Shown here in pieces: positions 1 through 7,984 of a stretch of 64,000 nucleotides of DNA. The notes below the pieces were generated by a model. That model was not told where the DNA came from. It saw only the letters and a list, made by a program, of their open reading frames with translations, and ran no database searches. Source of the DNA: an uncultured Bacteroidia bacterium (GTDB lineage Bacteria; Bacteroidota; Bacteroidia; Bacteroidales; UBA932); the NCBI GenBank assembly GCA_902781705.1, contig CACZKE010000006.1, positions 1 to 64,000 of the forward strand, in the 5' to 3' direction. A program made the position numbers and the translations under genes. Each line of letters opens with the position of its first letter. Positions within the stretch are counted from its first letter, which is position 1.

Positions 1-1
1 C

Positions 2-2752
2 ATCGACGTGGATAACATCCACCTCACCCTGTTCTTCCCCAAGCCTTCACCTGCCGACAGCAAGGCCAGCCACGCCAAATATGCCAAAAATCAGTTCTCC
101 GTTACCCGTCAGCAGACCTTCTCGCTGCTGAATCCCGGTTACGAGATAGATATGGTGGTCTTCCTGAACGGCCTGCCTCTCTTCACCTTCGAACTCAAAA
201 ATCCCTGGACCTACCAGACGGCAAAGTATAATGGCCAGAAGCAATATAAAGAGGAGCGGAATCCCCGTGAGCCATTGCTGAACTACGGCCGCTGCCTGGC
301 ACACTTCACTTTAGACAAAGACGAGGTTTACTTCACCACCAGACTGGCAGGAAAGGAAACCTTCTTCATGCCCTTCAATAAGGGTCTTCCTAACGGCCAG
401 GGCGCAGGTAATCCCGTCAGCGAAGACGGTTCCTACAAGACATCCTACATCTGGAAATACTTCTTGCAGAAAGATACCGTCGCCGACATCCTGATGAACT
501 ATGTGATGTTCGACTACGGTGAGGCCAAGACCGGGAAAGTTGTACCGCACATCATGAAGAACGCCAAGCGGCTCATCTTCCCGCGCTATCACCAGTTGGA
601 TGTCGTCTCAAAACTGAATACGGACGTTGCCTCCGTAGGCGTCGGCAAAACCTATCTTATTGAGCACTCCGCCGGCTCCGGCAAATCCAATTCCATCACC
701 TGGCTGGCTTACAAACTCATCGGCCTTTGTCCGGCTTCCATGGATGCAATCCGCGCCAAAGCGTTGGATATGGCGCTCTTTGATTCCGCCATCGTCGTCA
801 CTGACCGCCGTCTGCTGGATAAACAGATCACCGGCAATATCAAGGCATTCGGTCATAGCGACAAGATTGTCGCACACGCCGATTCCTCCAAAGACCTGAA
901 AGATGCCATCGAGAAGGGCAAGCGTATCATCATCACCACCATCCAGAAGTTTCCTTACATTTGCGACACCATCGCCGACGTCAGCGACCACAACTTCGCC
1001 ATTATCATCGACGAGGCCCACTCCTCCCAGTCCGGCATCGCAGCAGATAAGCTCAACGCCTCCGTCCAGAAAGATAAAGACCAGGAGGGAATGGGAACCG
1101 ACGAACTGTTGGAGAAGATGATGAAGGACCGCAAGATGAGCAAGAACTGCTCCTACTTCGCCTTCACGGCAACCCCCAAGAAAGAAACCCTGGAACGCTT
1201 CGGCACCCCGGACGAGGAAGGCAAGTTCCATCCCTTTCACCTCTACAGCATGAAACAGGCAATCGAGGAAGGATTCATCCTGGACGTGCTCACCAACTAC
1301 ACCACCTACCGCAGCTACTACGAGCTCACAAAGAGCATCGAAGGCAACCCGGAATACGAAACCGAGCGTGCACAGAAGATGCTGCGCCGATATGTTGAGC
1401 GCGAGCCCAAGACCATCCGCGCCAAGGCCGAAGTCATGCTCTCGCACTTCGATGCCAAGATGTACCGCAATCACAAACTCAAGGGCCACGCCAAAGCCCT
1501 GGTGGTCACCAAGGACATCGAGTGTGCCATCTCTTATTACATGGCCCTGTGCGAAATCAAGAAGGAGAAGAAACTGCCCTACAACATCCTCATCGCCTTC
1601 TCCGGCACCAAGAACGTGGGCGGCCGTGATTACACCGAGGCACAGATCAACGGCTTCCCGGATACCAAGACGGCCGAAGAATTCGATAAGGACGAGAACC
1701 GCATCCTCGTAGTCGCCAACAAATACATCACCGGCTTCGACCAGCCCAAGCTGGCTGCGATGTATATCGACAAGCCCCTGGACGGTGTGCTTGCCGTGCA
1801 GGCCCTGTCCCGTCTCAACCGTTCCGCACCGGAACTTGGGAAACTCAGCGAAGACCTCTTCATCCTGGACTTCTACAACACCAAAGAAGGCATCAAGGAG
1901 GCGTTCGACCCGTTCTACACGGCCACCACGCTCTCCGAGGCCACCGACGTCAATATCCTGCACCAGCTCAAGACAACCCTTCTGACCTTTGGCGTCTTTG
2001 ATATGGACGAGGTGAACGCCTTCATTGAATTGTACGTCCACGGAGCCCCTGCCGACGAGTTCGCCCCCATCATAGACAAAGCGGCAGACCGCTTCAACAA
2101 TGAAATCGAATGGCCAGAAAACGGCAAGGCTGATTTCAAGATGAAATGCAAGCAATTCGTGAAAATCTACTCCCGTGTCGCCGCCATCATGGACTACGAG
2201 GTGGTGGACTGGGAGAAACTCTTCTGGTTCCTCCGCCTCCTCATTCCGCAACTCATTGTTACTGGTCCTGGCATGGATGACATCAAGGACCTCCTGGATT
2301 CCGTTGATCTCAACACCTACGGGCTTCGTCGCACCGCTCTCAATGAAACCATTGTCCTCGATGCCGGCGAATCTACCATCGACCCTCTGAAGCCGACTAT
2401 GGTAAATGCTGGCCCTACCGACGAACCCGAGAAAGACCCTCTTGACGAAATCATCAAAGAGTTCAACGAGCACTGGTTCCGCGGCTGGGAGGCCACACCA
2501 GATGACCAAAAAGAGAAGCTGGTGAACATCACCAAGGCTGTTGTCAACGATGCTGACTACCAGAACCTCGTCATAGGTAACCCCGACCAGCAAGCCGTCG
2601 AAGCTGCCATGGCTATGATTATCGACCGCGTTATTCGCCAAAAGCGCAAAGGCGACATGTCCCTCTACCGTGAGTACCAGCAGAACGAAGCCTTCAAAAC
2701 CGGCTTCCGCACCCTCATCACAAGAATGCTTGCAAACGTCGAGTATCTGTAG
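2..2752 (+). CDS. hsdR: Type I restriction enzyme R subunit HsdR (5'-truncated by window)
   Basis: Motor and nuclease subunit of a type I restriction-modification complex; in this family it cuts unmethylated foreign DNA after ATP-driven translocation. The reading frame is open to the left edge, so the N-terminus lies outside the window; the GTG at 8 is probably internal. Counting from that GTG, the PD-(D/E)xK nuclease site is Asp48 with Glu62-Leu-Lys64. A Walker A motif (HSAGSGKS) lies near residue 220, the DEAH box near 335, and motif III (FAFTATPK) follows. The C-terminal helicase half and helical tail appear intact to the TAG. HsdM and HsdS are not in the window and are expected upstream. 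AbiH begins 5 bases downstream, so they are probably co-transcribed. The family call is secure. Confidence 0.95.
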   Translation: MDVDNIHLTLFFPKPSPADSKASHAKYAKNQFSVTRQQTFSLLNPGYEIDMVVFLNGLPLFTFELKNPWTYQTAKYNGQKQYKEERNPREPLLNYGRCLAHFTLDKDEVYFTTRLAGKETFFMPFNKGLPNGQGAGNPVSEDGSYKTSYIWKYFLQKDTVADILMNYVMFDYGEAKTGKVVPHIMKNAKRLIFPRYHQLDVVSKLNTDVASVGVGKTYLIEHSAGSGKSNSITWLAYKLIGLCPASMDAIRAKALDMALFDSAIVVTDRRLLDKQITGNIKAFGHSDKIVAHADSSKDLKDAIEKGKRIIITTIQKFPYICDTIADVSDHNFAIIIDEAHSSQSGIAADKLNASVQKDKDQEGMGTDELLEKMMKDRKMSKNCSYFAFTATPKKETLERFGTPDEEGKFHPFHLYSMKQAIEEGFILDVLTNYTTYRSYYELTKSIEGNPEYETERAQKMLRRYVEREPKTIRAKAEVMLSHFDAKMYRNHKLKGHAKALVVTKDIECAISYYMALCEIKKEKKLPYNILIAFSGTKNVGGRDYTEAQINGFPDTKTAEEFDKDENRILVVANKYITGFDQPKLAAMYIDKPLDGVLAVQALSRLNRSAPELGKLSEDLFILDFYNTKEGIKEAFDPFYTATTLSEATDVNILHQLKTTLLTFGVFDMDEVNAFIELYVHGAPADEFAPIIDKAADRFNNEIEWPENGKADFKMKCKQFVKIYSRVAAIMDYEVVDWEKLFWFLRLLIPQLIVTGPGMDDIKDLLDSVDLNTYGLRRTALNETIVLDAGESTIDPLKPTMVNAGPTDEPEKDPLDEIIKEFNEHWFRGWEATPDDQKEKLVNITKAVVNDADYQNLVIGNPDQQAVEAAMAMIIDRVIRQKRKGDMSLYREYQQNEAFKTGFRTLITRMLANVEYL

Positions 2753-2757
2753 ATTCT

Positions 2758-3885
2758 ATGAGTGAACCACGTAAAATAGTTCTTATCCTCGGAAACGGCT
2801 TCGACCTTGATCTCGGCCTAAAAACATCCTACAAGGATTTTTGGAAGTCCGAGTTTTGTCCCAAAGATTACCCTGCTCCGCTGATTACACATCTTAATCA
2901 GAAATGGGGAGATGATATTGACGGCGTTAAGTGGTACGATCTAGAGAATGAGTTCCTTAATTATTACAATAGCATTCCGGATCCTTCCATCGGCATTGAT
3001 ATTATAACCGATGAGGAGAAAGAGTTTCTTAAGGGTTTTACATCATTCGGATTTCAAAACCGCTGGTATGAGGGTAAAGAGGAATTACTGACATCCTTGA
3101 TTAATAAGGGAGTGCTTTTGTATAATACAGATCGAATCATACCTTTTATTGGTGAGCATTTAAAGGAAGATGCGCTGAAAACCCCGATATGGCGTGACAA
3201 TAAGGCTTTCAATCTTATCAAGGAGGGATTGTGTAAGTACATTCAGTCGGTAAGTGATAAACCCTATAATGGTGATTCTGTTGCATTGGCAGTCTTGTAT
3301 GCTGCGAATTGCTCCAGAGAGGCGGGTGATTTCTTGAGCATTTATACATTTAACTATACCTCATTACCAGTCGATTATGGAAAGGAGTTCCGGAGTATAG
3401 TACATTATGTTCATGGTGATTGTAAAAAAGGGAACATTATTATCGGCACTAGAGACGATGGTGTCTATGATAAGAACTACGATTTCTTTCAGAAGTCTTT
3501 TGACCCAGGTTTTAACCCGCCGGCTTTGGTGGCAGATTTGTTGGATGCAGATGAGGTGATAATATTCGGTCATTCGATTGGCGAGAACGACCGTCAGTAT
3601 TTTAAGTCATTCTTCAAGCAACAGACAGACTATGTTATGGCCCGAGGTAAGGATATAACTATTTTTACTTGGGATGATCATTCTGAAGTAGAGATAAAAC
3701 GCTCTCTGCAAAAGATGACTGATAACAATCTATCCACCTTATATGGTCTTAATCATGTTGAGATTATTAAGACATCTATGATCAAGGAGAAACCAGAAAG
3801 AATCAATGCATTTTTGTCGAAGCATATTTGCGATAGTATGCAGGTAAGGGCAACCCTTCAAAAACTTCTTCGGTCGGATAGATAA
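2758..3885 (+). CDS. AbiH family abortive-infection protein
   Basis: A 375-residue protein of the AbiH family, originally linked to phage abortive infection; its biochemical mechanism is not established. The N-terminal signature ILGNGFDLDLGLKTSY (about residues 9-24) and the C-terminal motif IFGHSIGENDRQYF (near residues 270-283) are the two conserved AbiH blocks. No signal peptide or membrane segment is seen, so it is probably cytosolic. It starts 5 bases after the hsdR stop, as expected for a defence gene riding in a restriction operon. Its base composition is markedly more AT-rich than hsdR and the genes after 7.2 kb, which suggests horizontal acquisition. Confidence 0.88.
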   Translation: MSEPRKIVLILGNGFDLDLGLKTSYKDFWKSEFCPKDYPAPLITHLNQKWGDDIDGVKWYDLENEFLNYYNSIPDPSIGIDIITDEEKEFLKGFTSFGFQNRWYEGKEELLTSLINKGVLLYNTDRIIPFIGEHLKEDALKTPIWRDNKAFNLIKEGLCKYIQSVSDKPYNGDSVALAVLYAANCSREAGDFLSIYTFNYTSLPVDYGKEFRSIVHYVHGDCKKGNIIIGTRDDGVYDKNYDFFQKSFDPGFNPPALVADLLDADEVIIFGHSIGENDRQYFKSFFKQQTDYVMARGKDITIFTWDDHSEVEIKRSLQKMTDNNLSTLYGLNHVEIIKTSMIKEKPERINAFLSKHICDSMQVRATLQKLLRSDR

Positions 3886-3937
3886 TAGAGTATTATATAC
3901 GCAGGACTATTGTTACGATGTTTATAACCAATAGATT

Positions 3938-5764
3938 ATGGAAACCTTTGACTCAACAAAAAAAGGCCTTTCTGAGCTTTTAAACGATATCAGTAAAGGA
4001 AAGATTCAGCTTCCTGATTTTCAGCGTGGGTGGGTATGGGATGATAATCGTATTAAAGGATTGTTAGCGTCCGTGATTAAGTCATATCCCATCAGTGTCG
4101 TTACGCTTTTAGAAACGGGAGATAATGTATCCTTCAAGACCAAGCCTGTTGAAGGCGCTCCGGCTCCGGAAGGCATTAAACCGGAGTATCTGATTCTTGA
4201 TGGTCAGCAGCGATTAACCAGTCTTTATCAAGCTATTGTAACCAACAAGGTCGTAAAGACAAGAAATGCCAAGGGATATGAGATCCTGCGCTGGTACTAC
4301 ATTGATATGAGAAAGGCTATGGATCCTAATGTGGATTTGGAAGAAGCCATCTTTTCTATCAATGAGAATAAATTGATTACGACAAATCTCGGTCGCGATA
4401 TCGTTCTTGATTTAAGCACACAAGAGAAAGAGTTCGAAAACCTCATGTATCCCGTATGTATGATTGATGAGTATAGTGAATGGCGCTGGCGATTTGAAAA
4501 ATACTGGGATTACAACCCTGAAAAGATTAAATTCCTCAGTGAGTTCGAGCGTTATGTAATTAATAATTACAGCCATTATGACGTGCCTGTGATTGCGATG
4601 AAGAAAGAGAATTCCAAGGAAGCTGTTTGCCAAGTGTTTGAGAAAGTGAATACAGGAGGCGTTTCCCTCACCGTTTTCGAGCTTTTAACTGCCACATATG
4701 CTGCAAGCGGATTCGACTTGAAGCACGATTGGGAAGCAATAAAAAACAAGTTTAGTAAGGCAAAGGTTCTGAAACTTACCAGTAATACGGATATCATTCA
4801 GGCGGTAACTCTTTTATCCACTTATATGAAAAGAGTGGAGGCGCAACAAAACGGTGTTGACTCTGAGAAACTCCCAGCAGTTAGTGCTAAGAGAAAGAAT
4901 ATGCTTGAGCTTAAAGTCGATGATTATGAGCAATATAGGGATATGATTGCCGATGGATTCATGACTGCAGCGAAGATTCTTGTGGATAACCATATTTTTT
5001 CTGCCCGTGATCTGCCGTACACCTCTCAGCTGATTCCCATGTCGGCTATTATTGCTGTCCTCGGCGATAATATTAATAATCTTGGTACAAAGAAGAAGCT
5101 GATGCGCTGGTTTTGGTGTGGCGTTTTTGGTGAGTTATATGGGTCTGCTAATGAGACCCGATATGCGTTGGATATTCAGCAGGTAATCGACTGGGTGCTG
5201 AATAATGGAAGTGAACCTCAAACAATATATGACGCGATCTTCTCACCTTCACGTCTGAATACGCTTCGATCTCGCAATAGTGCTGCTTATAAGGGCATAT
5301 ATGCCCTCTTAATGGATGAGAATACAAAAGATTGGCTCTCAGGATCTAAAATAGACAACATGACATATTTTGATGAGTCAATTGATATTCATCATATCTT
5401 CCCGAAACATTGGTGTGAAGGTAACCATATCCCTCGGGATGACTATGATACCATAGTCAATAAAACTCCGCTCTCAAAAGGAACGAATATTTTCGTGGGT
5501 GGTGAAGCACCAAGCAAGTATCTTGTGCGTTTAGAAAAACGGGCAGAAGCATCGACAGATGAGATCAATGATCTGCTGTGTACCCATTTAATTAATCCAA
5601 AAGTTATCCGGACAGACGATTTTTATGCTTTTGTCGCTGATAGAAAGGAACAGATTCTGAAACGCATTGAGCAGGCAACGGGTAAGACTATCGTAAGGGA
5701 TGCGACAATCAACTCTGATGAAGGGGTATTTGCCGAGGAAGTCATTTCTGATGAAGAGGATTAG
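3938..5764 (+). CDS. DUF262/DUF1524 (GmrSD-like) nuclease-type defence protein
   Basis: A 608-residue single-chain protein of the GmrS/GmrD architecture, a family that includes NTP-dependent type IV restriction enzymes acting on modified phage DNA. The N-terminal DUF262 domain carries LPDFQRGWVW (about residues 25-34) and LDGQQRLTSLYQ (about 87-98). The C-terminal DUF1524 domain has an HNH-like His motif, DIHHIFP (483-489), followed by Asn-containing segments (NKTPLS). It lies 52 bases after abiH, on the same strand, with the same AT-rich composition. The substrate cannot be told from the sequence; restriction of modified DNA is inference from the family. Confidence 0.85.
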   Translation: METFDSTKKGLSELLNDISKGKIQLPDFQRGWVWDDNRIKGLLASVIKSYPISVVTLLETGDNVSFKTKPVEGAPAPEGIKPEYLILDGQQRLTSLYQAIVTNKVVKTRNAKGYEILRWYYIDMRKAMDPNVDLEEAIFSINENKLITTNLGRDIVLDLSTQEKEFENLMYPVCMIDEYSEWRWRFEKYWDYNPEKIKFLSEFERYVINNYSHYDVPVIAMKKENSKEAVCQVFEKVNTGGVSLTVFELLTATYAASGFDLKHDWEAIKNKFSKAKVLKLTSNTDIIQAVTLLSTYMKRVEAQQNGVDSEKLPAVSAKRKNMLELKVDDYEQYRDMIADGFMTAAKILVDNHIFSARDLPYTSQLIPMSAIIAVLGDNINNLGTKKKLMRWFWCGVFGELYGSANETRYALDIQQVIDWVLNNGSEPQTIYDAIFSPSRLNTLRSRNSAAYKGIYALLMDENTKDWLSGSKIDNMTYFDESIDIHHIFPKHWCEGNHIPRDDYDTIVNKTPLSKGTNIFVGGEAPSKYLVRLEKRAEASTDEINDLLCTHLINPKVIRTDDFYAFVADRKEQILKRIEQATGKTIVRDATINSDEGVFAEEVISDEED

Positions 5765-5826
5765 TGCCTTACTATCGTGATTGTTAATAGTCATTATTCA
5801 AATGATACGAATGAATCTTAATTCTA

Positions 5827-6726
5827 ATGATTAACAGACATTTATCATTATTCGGAATTGTATTTTTTCTAGTGCTGGTACTGTTTTCCGGAGACTTGTC
5901 CGCACAAACAAGAACTACCCATATTACTCTCAAGAATGGGGTGGTTCTTATAGGACAGTTAAAGGAACTTGATCCGTTATCTCATGTGGTAATAAGTATA
6001 GCTGGTGTCGATACTCGGATTGAGATGGGCACCGTTGCTTCCATAAAAGAAGCGGAGATAGAATCTGTTAAAGTCGAAAACCCGATTGAAGAGGATTTAC
6101 AGATTGAAGAAGATCCTTCGAATCTTCCAGAATCATTTACGTTTAAAATTGGTGATGAGGAGTACGAAATGGTTTTGATAAGAGGCGGTGATTTCCAAAT
6201 GGGGTTTGACGGGAGATATAGCCTTGAGATGAAGAGTGAGCCGATTCATCCTGTGCGCGTCGGTAGTTTCTACATCAACCGAAAACCTGTTAGTAACGCA
6301 GCAGCATTATTATTAATGGATAGAAAGATACCATTTCTCGAGACTCCTCGTTCAGCATGTCGCATGTATGAATGGGAAAAAGCAAAGAAGCTTGTCGAAA
6401 TAATTGCGGAGAAGGCCGGATATGGCTTTCGCTTACCAACTGAGGCTGAATGGGAGTATATGGCGACTGTTTCCAACGGGTATAAACTGCTTGATTGGAA
6501 AAATGATGAACGAAACTGGTGCCTTGACTATTTTGGTGAGTATCCAAGTTCAGAGAAGATTTTACTGAATCCAACGGGACCAATTGTAGGGAAAAAGCAT
6601 GTGGTACGAGAATTTGATTTCTCCTTTAATGAAATCTATAGACGGAGAGACCGCACTGATATGTTAGACAATATATTTGTACGTTTCGTCCTTCCTGCGA
6701 AACAATGGTTTGAAAAGGAATTGTGA
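5827..6726 (+). CDS. Secreted FGE-sulfatase-fold (SUMF1/EgtB/PvdO-like) protein, probably non-catalytic
   Basis: A 299-residue protein with an N-terminal signal peptide (hydrophobic stretch about residues 8-26 ending in LSAQ), so likely exported. Residues 30-80 form a small beta-rich module (ITLKNGVVLIGQLKEL, then a second strand pair). From about residue 115 the formylglycine-generating-enzyme fold follows: MVLIRGGDFQMG, VGSFYINRKPVSN, YGFRLPTEAEWEYMA, and a closing RRRDRTDMLDNIFVRFVLPA. The catalytic cysteine pair near the C-terminus of true FGE is not present, so a structural or binding role is more likely. It shares the AT-rich composition of the two defence genes before it, but exported FGE-fold proteins are common in Bacteroidota, so a defence link is uncertain. 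Confidence 0.75.
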   Translation: MINRHLSLFGIVFFLVLVLFSGDLSAQTRTTHITLKNGVVLIGQLKELDPLSHVVISIAGVDTRIEMGTVASIKEAEIESVKVENPIEEDLQIEEDPSNLPESFTFKIGDEEYEMVLIRGGDFQMGFDGRYSLEMKSEPIHPVRVGSFYINRKPVSNAAALLLMDRKIPFLETPRSACRMYEWEKAKKLVEIIAEKAGYGFRLPTEAEWEYMATVSNGYKLLDWKNDERNWCLDYFGEYPSSEKILLNPTGPIVGKKHVVREFDFSFNEIYRRRDRTDMLDNIFVRFVLPAKQWFEKEL

Positions 6727-6734
6727 GGCACAGA

Positions 6735-6780
6735 GAAAAAAGGACGCCGCCCGGAGGGGTGACGTCCTTTTGTCAGTGAC
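6735..6780 (+). terminator. Terminator-like hairpin, copy 1 of a 46-bp perfect direct repeat
   Basis: Located 9 bases after the stop of the FGE-fold gene. AAAAGGACG (6738-6746) pairs perfectly with CGTCCTTTT around a GC-rich loop, giving a stem that ends in T's on the plus strand and in a longer T run on the minus strand. The whole 46-bp unit recurs exactly at 7138-7183. Confidence 0.7.
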
Positions 6781-7137
6781 CAGACGGCAGAGCGGAGGCC
6801 GTGTCCGAGGGCTTGACCCGAGGACTTATAGGCCGGGAGCGCCGGGGGCATTAGGGGGCAGCGCCCCCTCAAAAGGGGAGTTAGCCGTCAAGCGTCCTCC
6901 CGACACGGCGACACCGCTGAAAGCCGACATGGAGCCCGTCCAGTCCGTCCCGACGATGAAAGAGGCTCAGAGGTGATCCTATCGTCCCAAAACGATGGAC
7001 GAAGGAATCAAAAACCGGCGAAAATGACGCTAACGTCCCGGTTTTTGGGACGTTAGAATCAGTGGAGGTGTTTGAGTGGGCGAGTAATTGTGCGTGGACG
7101 GCCGTTTTGCACAAATACCCGAGACGTCAGCCGAAAC
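6781..7137. other. Non-coding stretch rich in overlapping inverted repeats
   Basis: No convincing protein gene was found here. Perfect inverted repeats are 6854-6860/6864-6870 (AGGGGGC/GCCCCCT), 6866-6870/6875-6879 (CCCCT/AGGGG), 6981-6985/6992-6996 (ATCGT/ACGAT), 7010-7018/7038-7046 (AAAAACCGG/CCGGTTTTT) and 7030-7039/7047-7056 (CTAACGTCCC/GGGACGTTAG). The first and second share bases, as do the fourth and fifth, so the members of each pair cannot form together. The stretch is flanked by the identical 46-bp repeats. It could be a structured RNA, a recombination site or a degenerate repeat element; the sequence does not decide. Confidence 0.5.
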
Positions 7138-7183
7138 GAAAAAAGGACGCCGCCCGGAGGGGTGACGTCCTTTTGTCAGTGAC
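7138..7183 (-). terminator. Rubrerythrin terminator, copy 2 of the 46-bp direct repeat
   Basis: Twelve bases beyond the rubrerythrin stop on the minus strand. Read on the minus strand, the AAAAGGACG/CGTCCTTTT stem is followed directly by further T's, a good intrinsic terminator. Identical to 6735-6780. Confidence 0.75.
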
Positions 7184-7195
7184 AGGGGAGAGCGA

Positions 7196-7750
7196 TTACT
7201 TCTCGAAAAAACGCTTGTAGAGGCCCAGGAAGCCGGCGCCGTGGCGGGCTTCGTCCTTGGCCATCTCATGGATGGTGTCGTGGATGGCGTCGTAGCCGAG
7301 TTTCTTCGCCTTCATGGCGATGGCCAGTTTGCCTTCGCAGGCGCCGGCTTCGGCTTCGTAGCGCTTCTTGAGGTTGGTCTTGGTGTCCCAGACCACTTCG
7401 CCGAGGAGTTCGGCGATGCGGGCGGCGTGGTCGGCCTCCTCGAAAGCGTAGCGCTTGAAGGCGTCGGCGACCTCGGGATAGCCCTCGCGCTCGGCCTGAC
7501 GGCTCATCGCGAGGTACATGCCCACCTCGGAGCACTCACCCTTGAAATGATCCTGGAGACCTTCCCAGACTTCGGGGTCGCAGCCCTTGGCCACGCCGAG
7601 TTCATGCTCGCAGGCCCACATGGACTTGCCTTCCTCTTCCTTCACTTCCACGAACTTCTCGGACTTGGCGTGGCAGATGGGGCACTCGGCCGGCGGGTTT
7701 TCACCTTCATAGACATAGCCGCAAACGAGGCAGCGGAATTTCTTTTTCAT
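7196..7750 (-). CDS. Rubrerythrin with N-terminal rubredoxin domain ('reverse' rubrerythrin)
   Basis: Non-haem di-iron peroxidase of anaerobes that reduces hydrogen peroxide in the cytosol. The 184 residues begin with a short rubredoxin domain whose four iron ligands are Cys7, Cys10, Cys23 and Cys26. A four-helix ferritin-like domain follows, with the ligand motifs GECSE.., EEADH, an E in the third helix and DEARH. Classical rubrerythrin carries rubredoxin at the C-terminus, so this is the reversed order known from anaerobes. It is monocistronic: its own Bacteroidota promoter lies at 7792-7821 and a terminator hairpin follows the stop. It supports an obligately anaerobic lifestyle. Confidence 0.92.
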   Translation of the reverse strand: MKKKFRCLVCGYVYEGENPPAECPICHAKSEKFVEVKEEEGKSMWACEHELGVAKGCDPEVWEGLQDHFKGECSEVGMYLAMSRQAEREGYPEVADAFKRYAFEEADHAARIAELLGEVVWDTKTNLKKRYEAEAGACEGKLAIAMKAKKLGYDAIHDTIHEMAKDEARHGAGFLGLYKRFFEK

Positions 7751-7791
7751 ATCAGTATCCTTTAAATTGTTGTTTAGAATTTTTCCAATTT

Positions 7792-7821
7792 CAAAGATAG
7801 AAAAAAGTTTTCATTGTGCAA
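7792..7821 (-). promoter_or_regulatory. Rubrerythrin promoter (TTG-N19-TATCTTTG)
   Basis: On the minus strand, TTG (7821-7819) is followed after exactly 19 bases by TATCTTTG (7799-7792), matching the Bacteroidota -33/-7 consensus. The leader to the ATG would be about 35-40 bases. Confidence 0.8.
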
Positions 7822-7842
7822 TGATTTGGCAAAATGAAAGTA

Positions 7843-7850
7843 TATCTTTG
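7843..7850 (+). promoter_or_regulatory. -7 element TATCTTTG for the addBA operon
   Basis: A consensus -7 box about 130 bases upstream of addB, just before the repeat array. The -33 element is poor: the nearest TTTG is only about 14 bases away. The repeats at 7860-7984 would fill the leader. Confidence 0.55.
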
Positions 7851-7859
7851 CAAAAGATA

Positions 7860-7984
7860 AGATTTCTCGACAAGCTCGAAATGACAAAGGAGTGGCTCGA
7901 AATGACAAAGGAAGTAGATTTCTCGACAAGCTCGAAATGACAAGGGAGTGGCTCGAAATGACAAAGGTGTAGCTCGAAATGACA
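7860..7984 (+). repeat. Array of five CTCGAAATGACA repeat units
   Basis: Two longer units (AGATTTCTCGACAAGCTCG followed by AAATGACA, 7860-7886 and 7916-7942) and three short units share the core CTCGAAATGACA, which ends at 7886, 7907, 7942, 7963 and 7984. Spacings are 21, 35, 21 and 21 bases. The same core occurs at 33067-33129 and 50374-50462. The last unit contains the addB start codon. Confidence 0.85.

Noticed and set aside
608-2641. A 677-codon open frame on the minus strand opposite hsdR
   Set aside because: Antisense to clear HsdR motifs; the long frame is a by-product of the codon bias, and its translation resembles no family.
6677-6976. A 99-codon frame over the end of the FGE-fold gene and the repeat region
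   Set aside because: Runs through the terminator repeat and hairpins; translation has no recognisable feature.
7860-7984. CRISPR array
   Set aside because: Units are short and unevenly spaced (21 and 35 bases), the intervening sequence is itself repeated and no cas gene is near.
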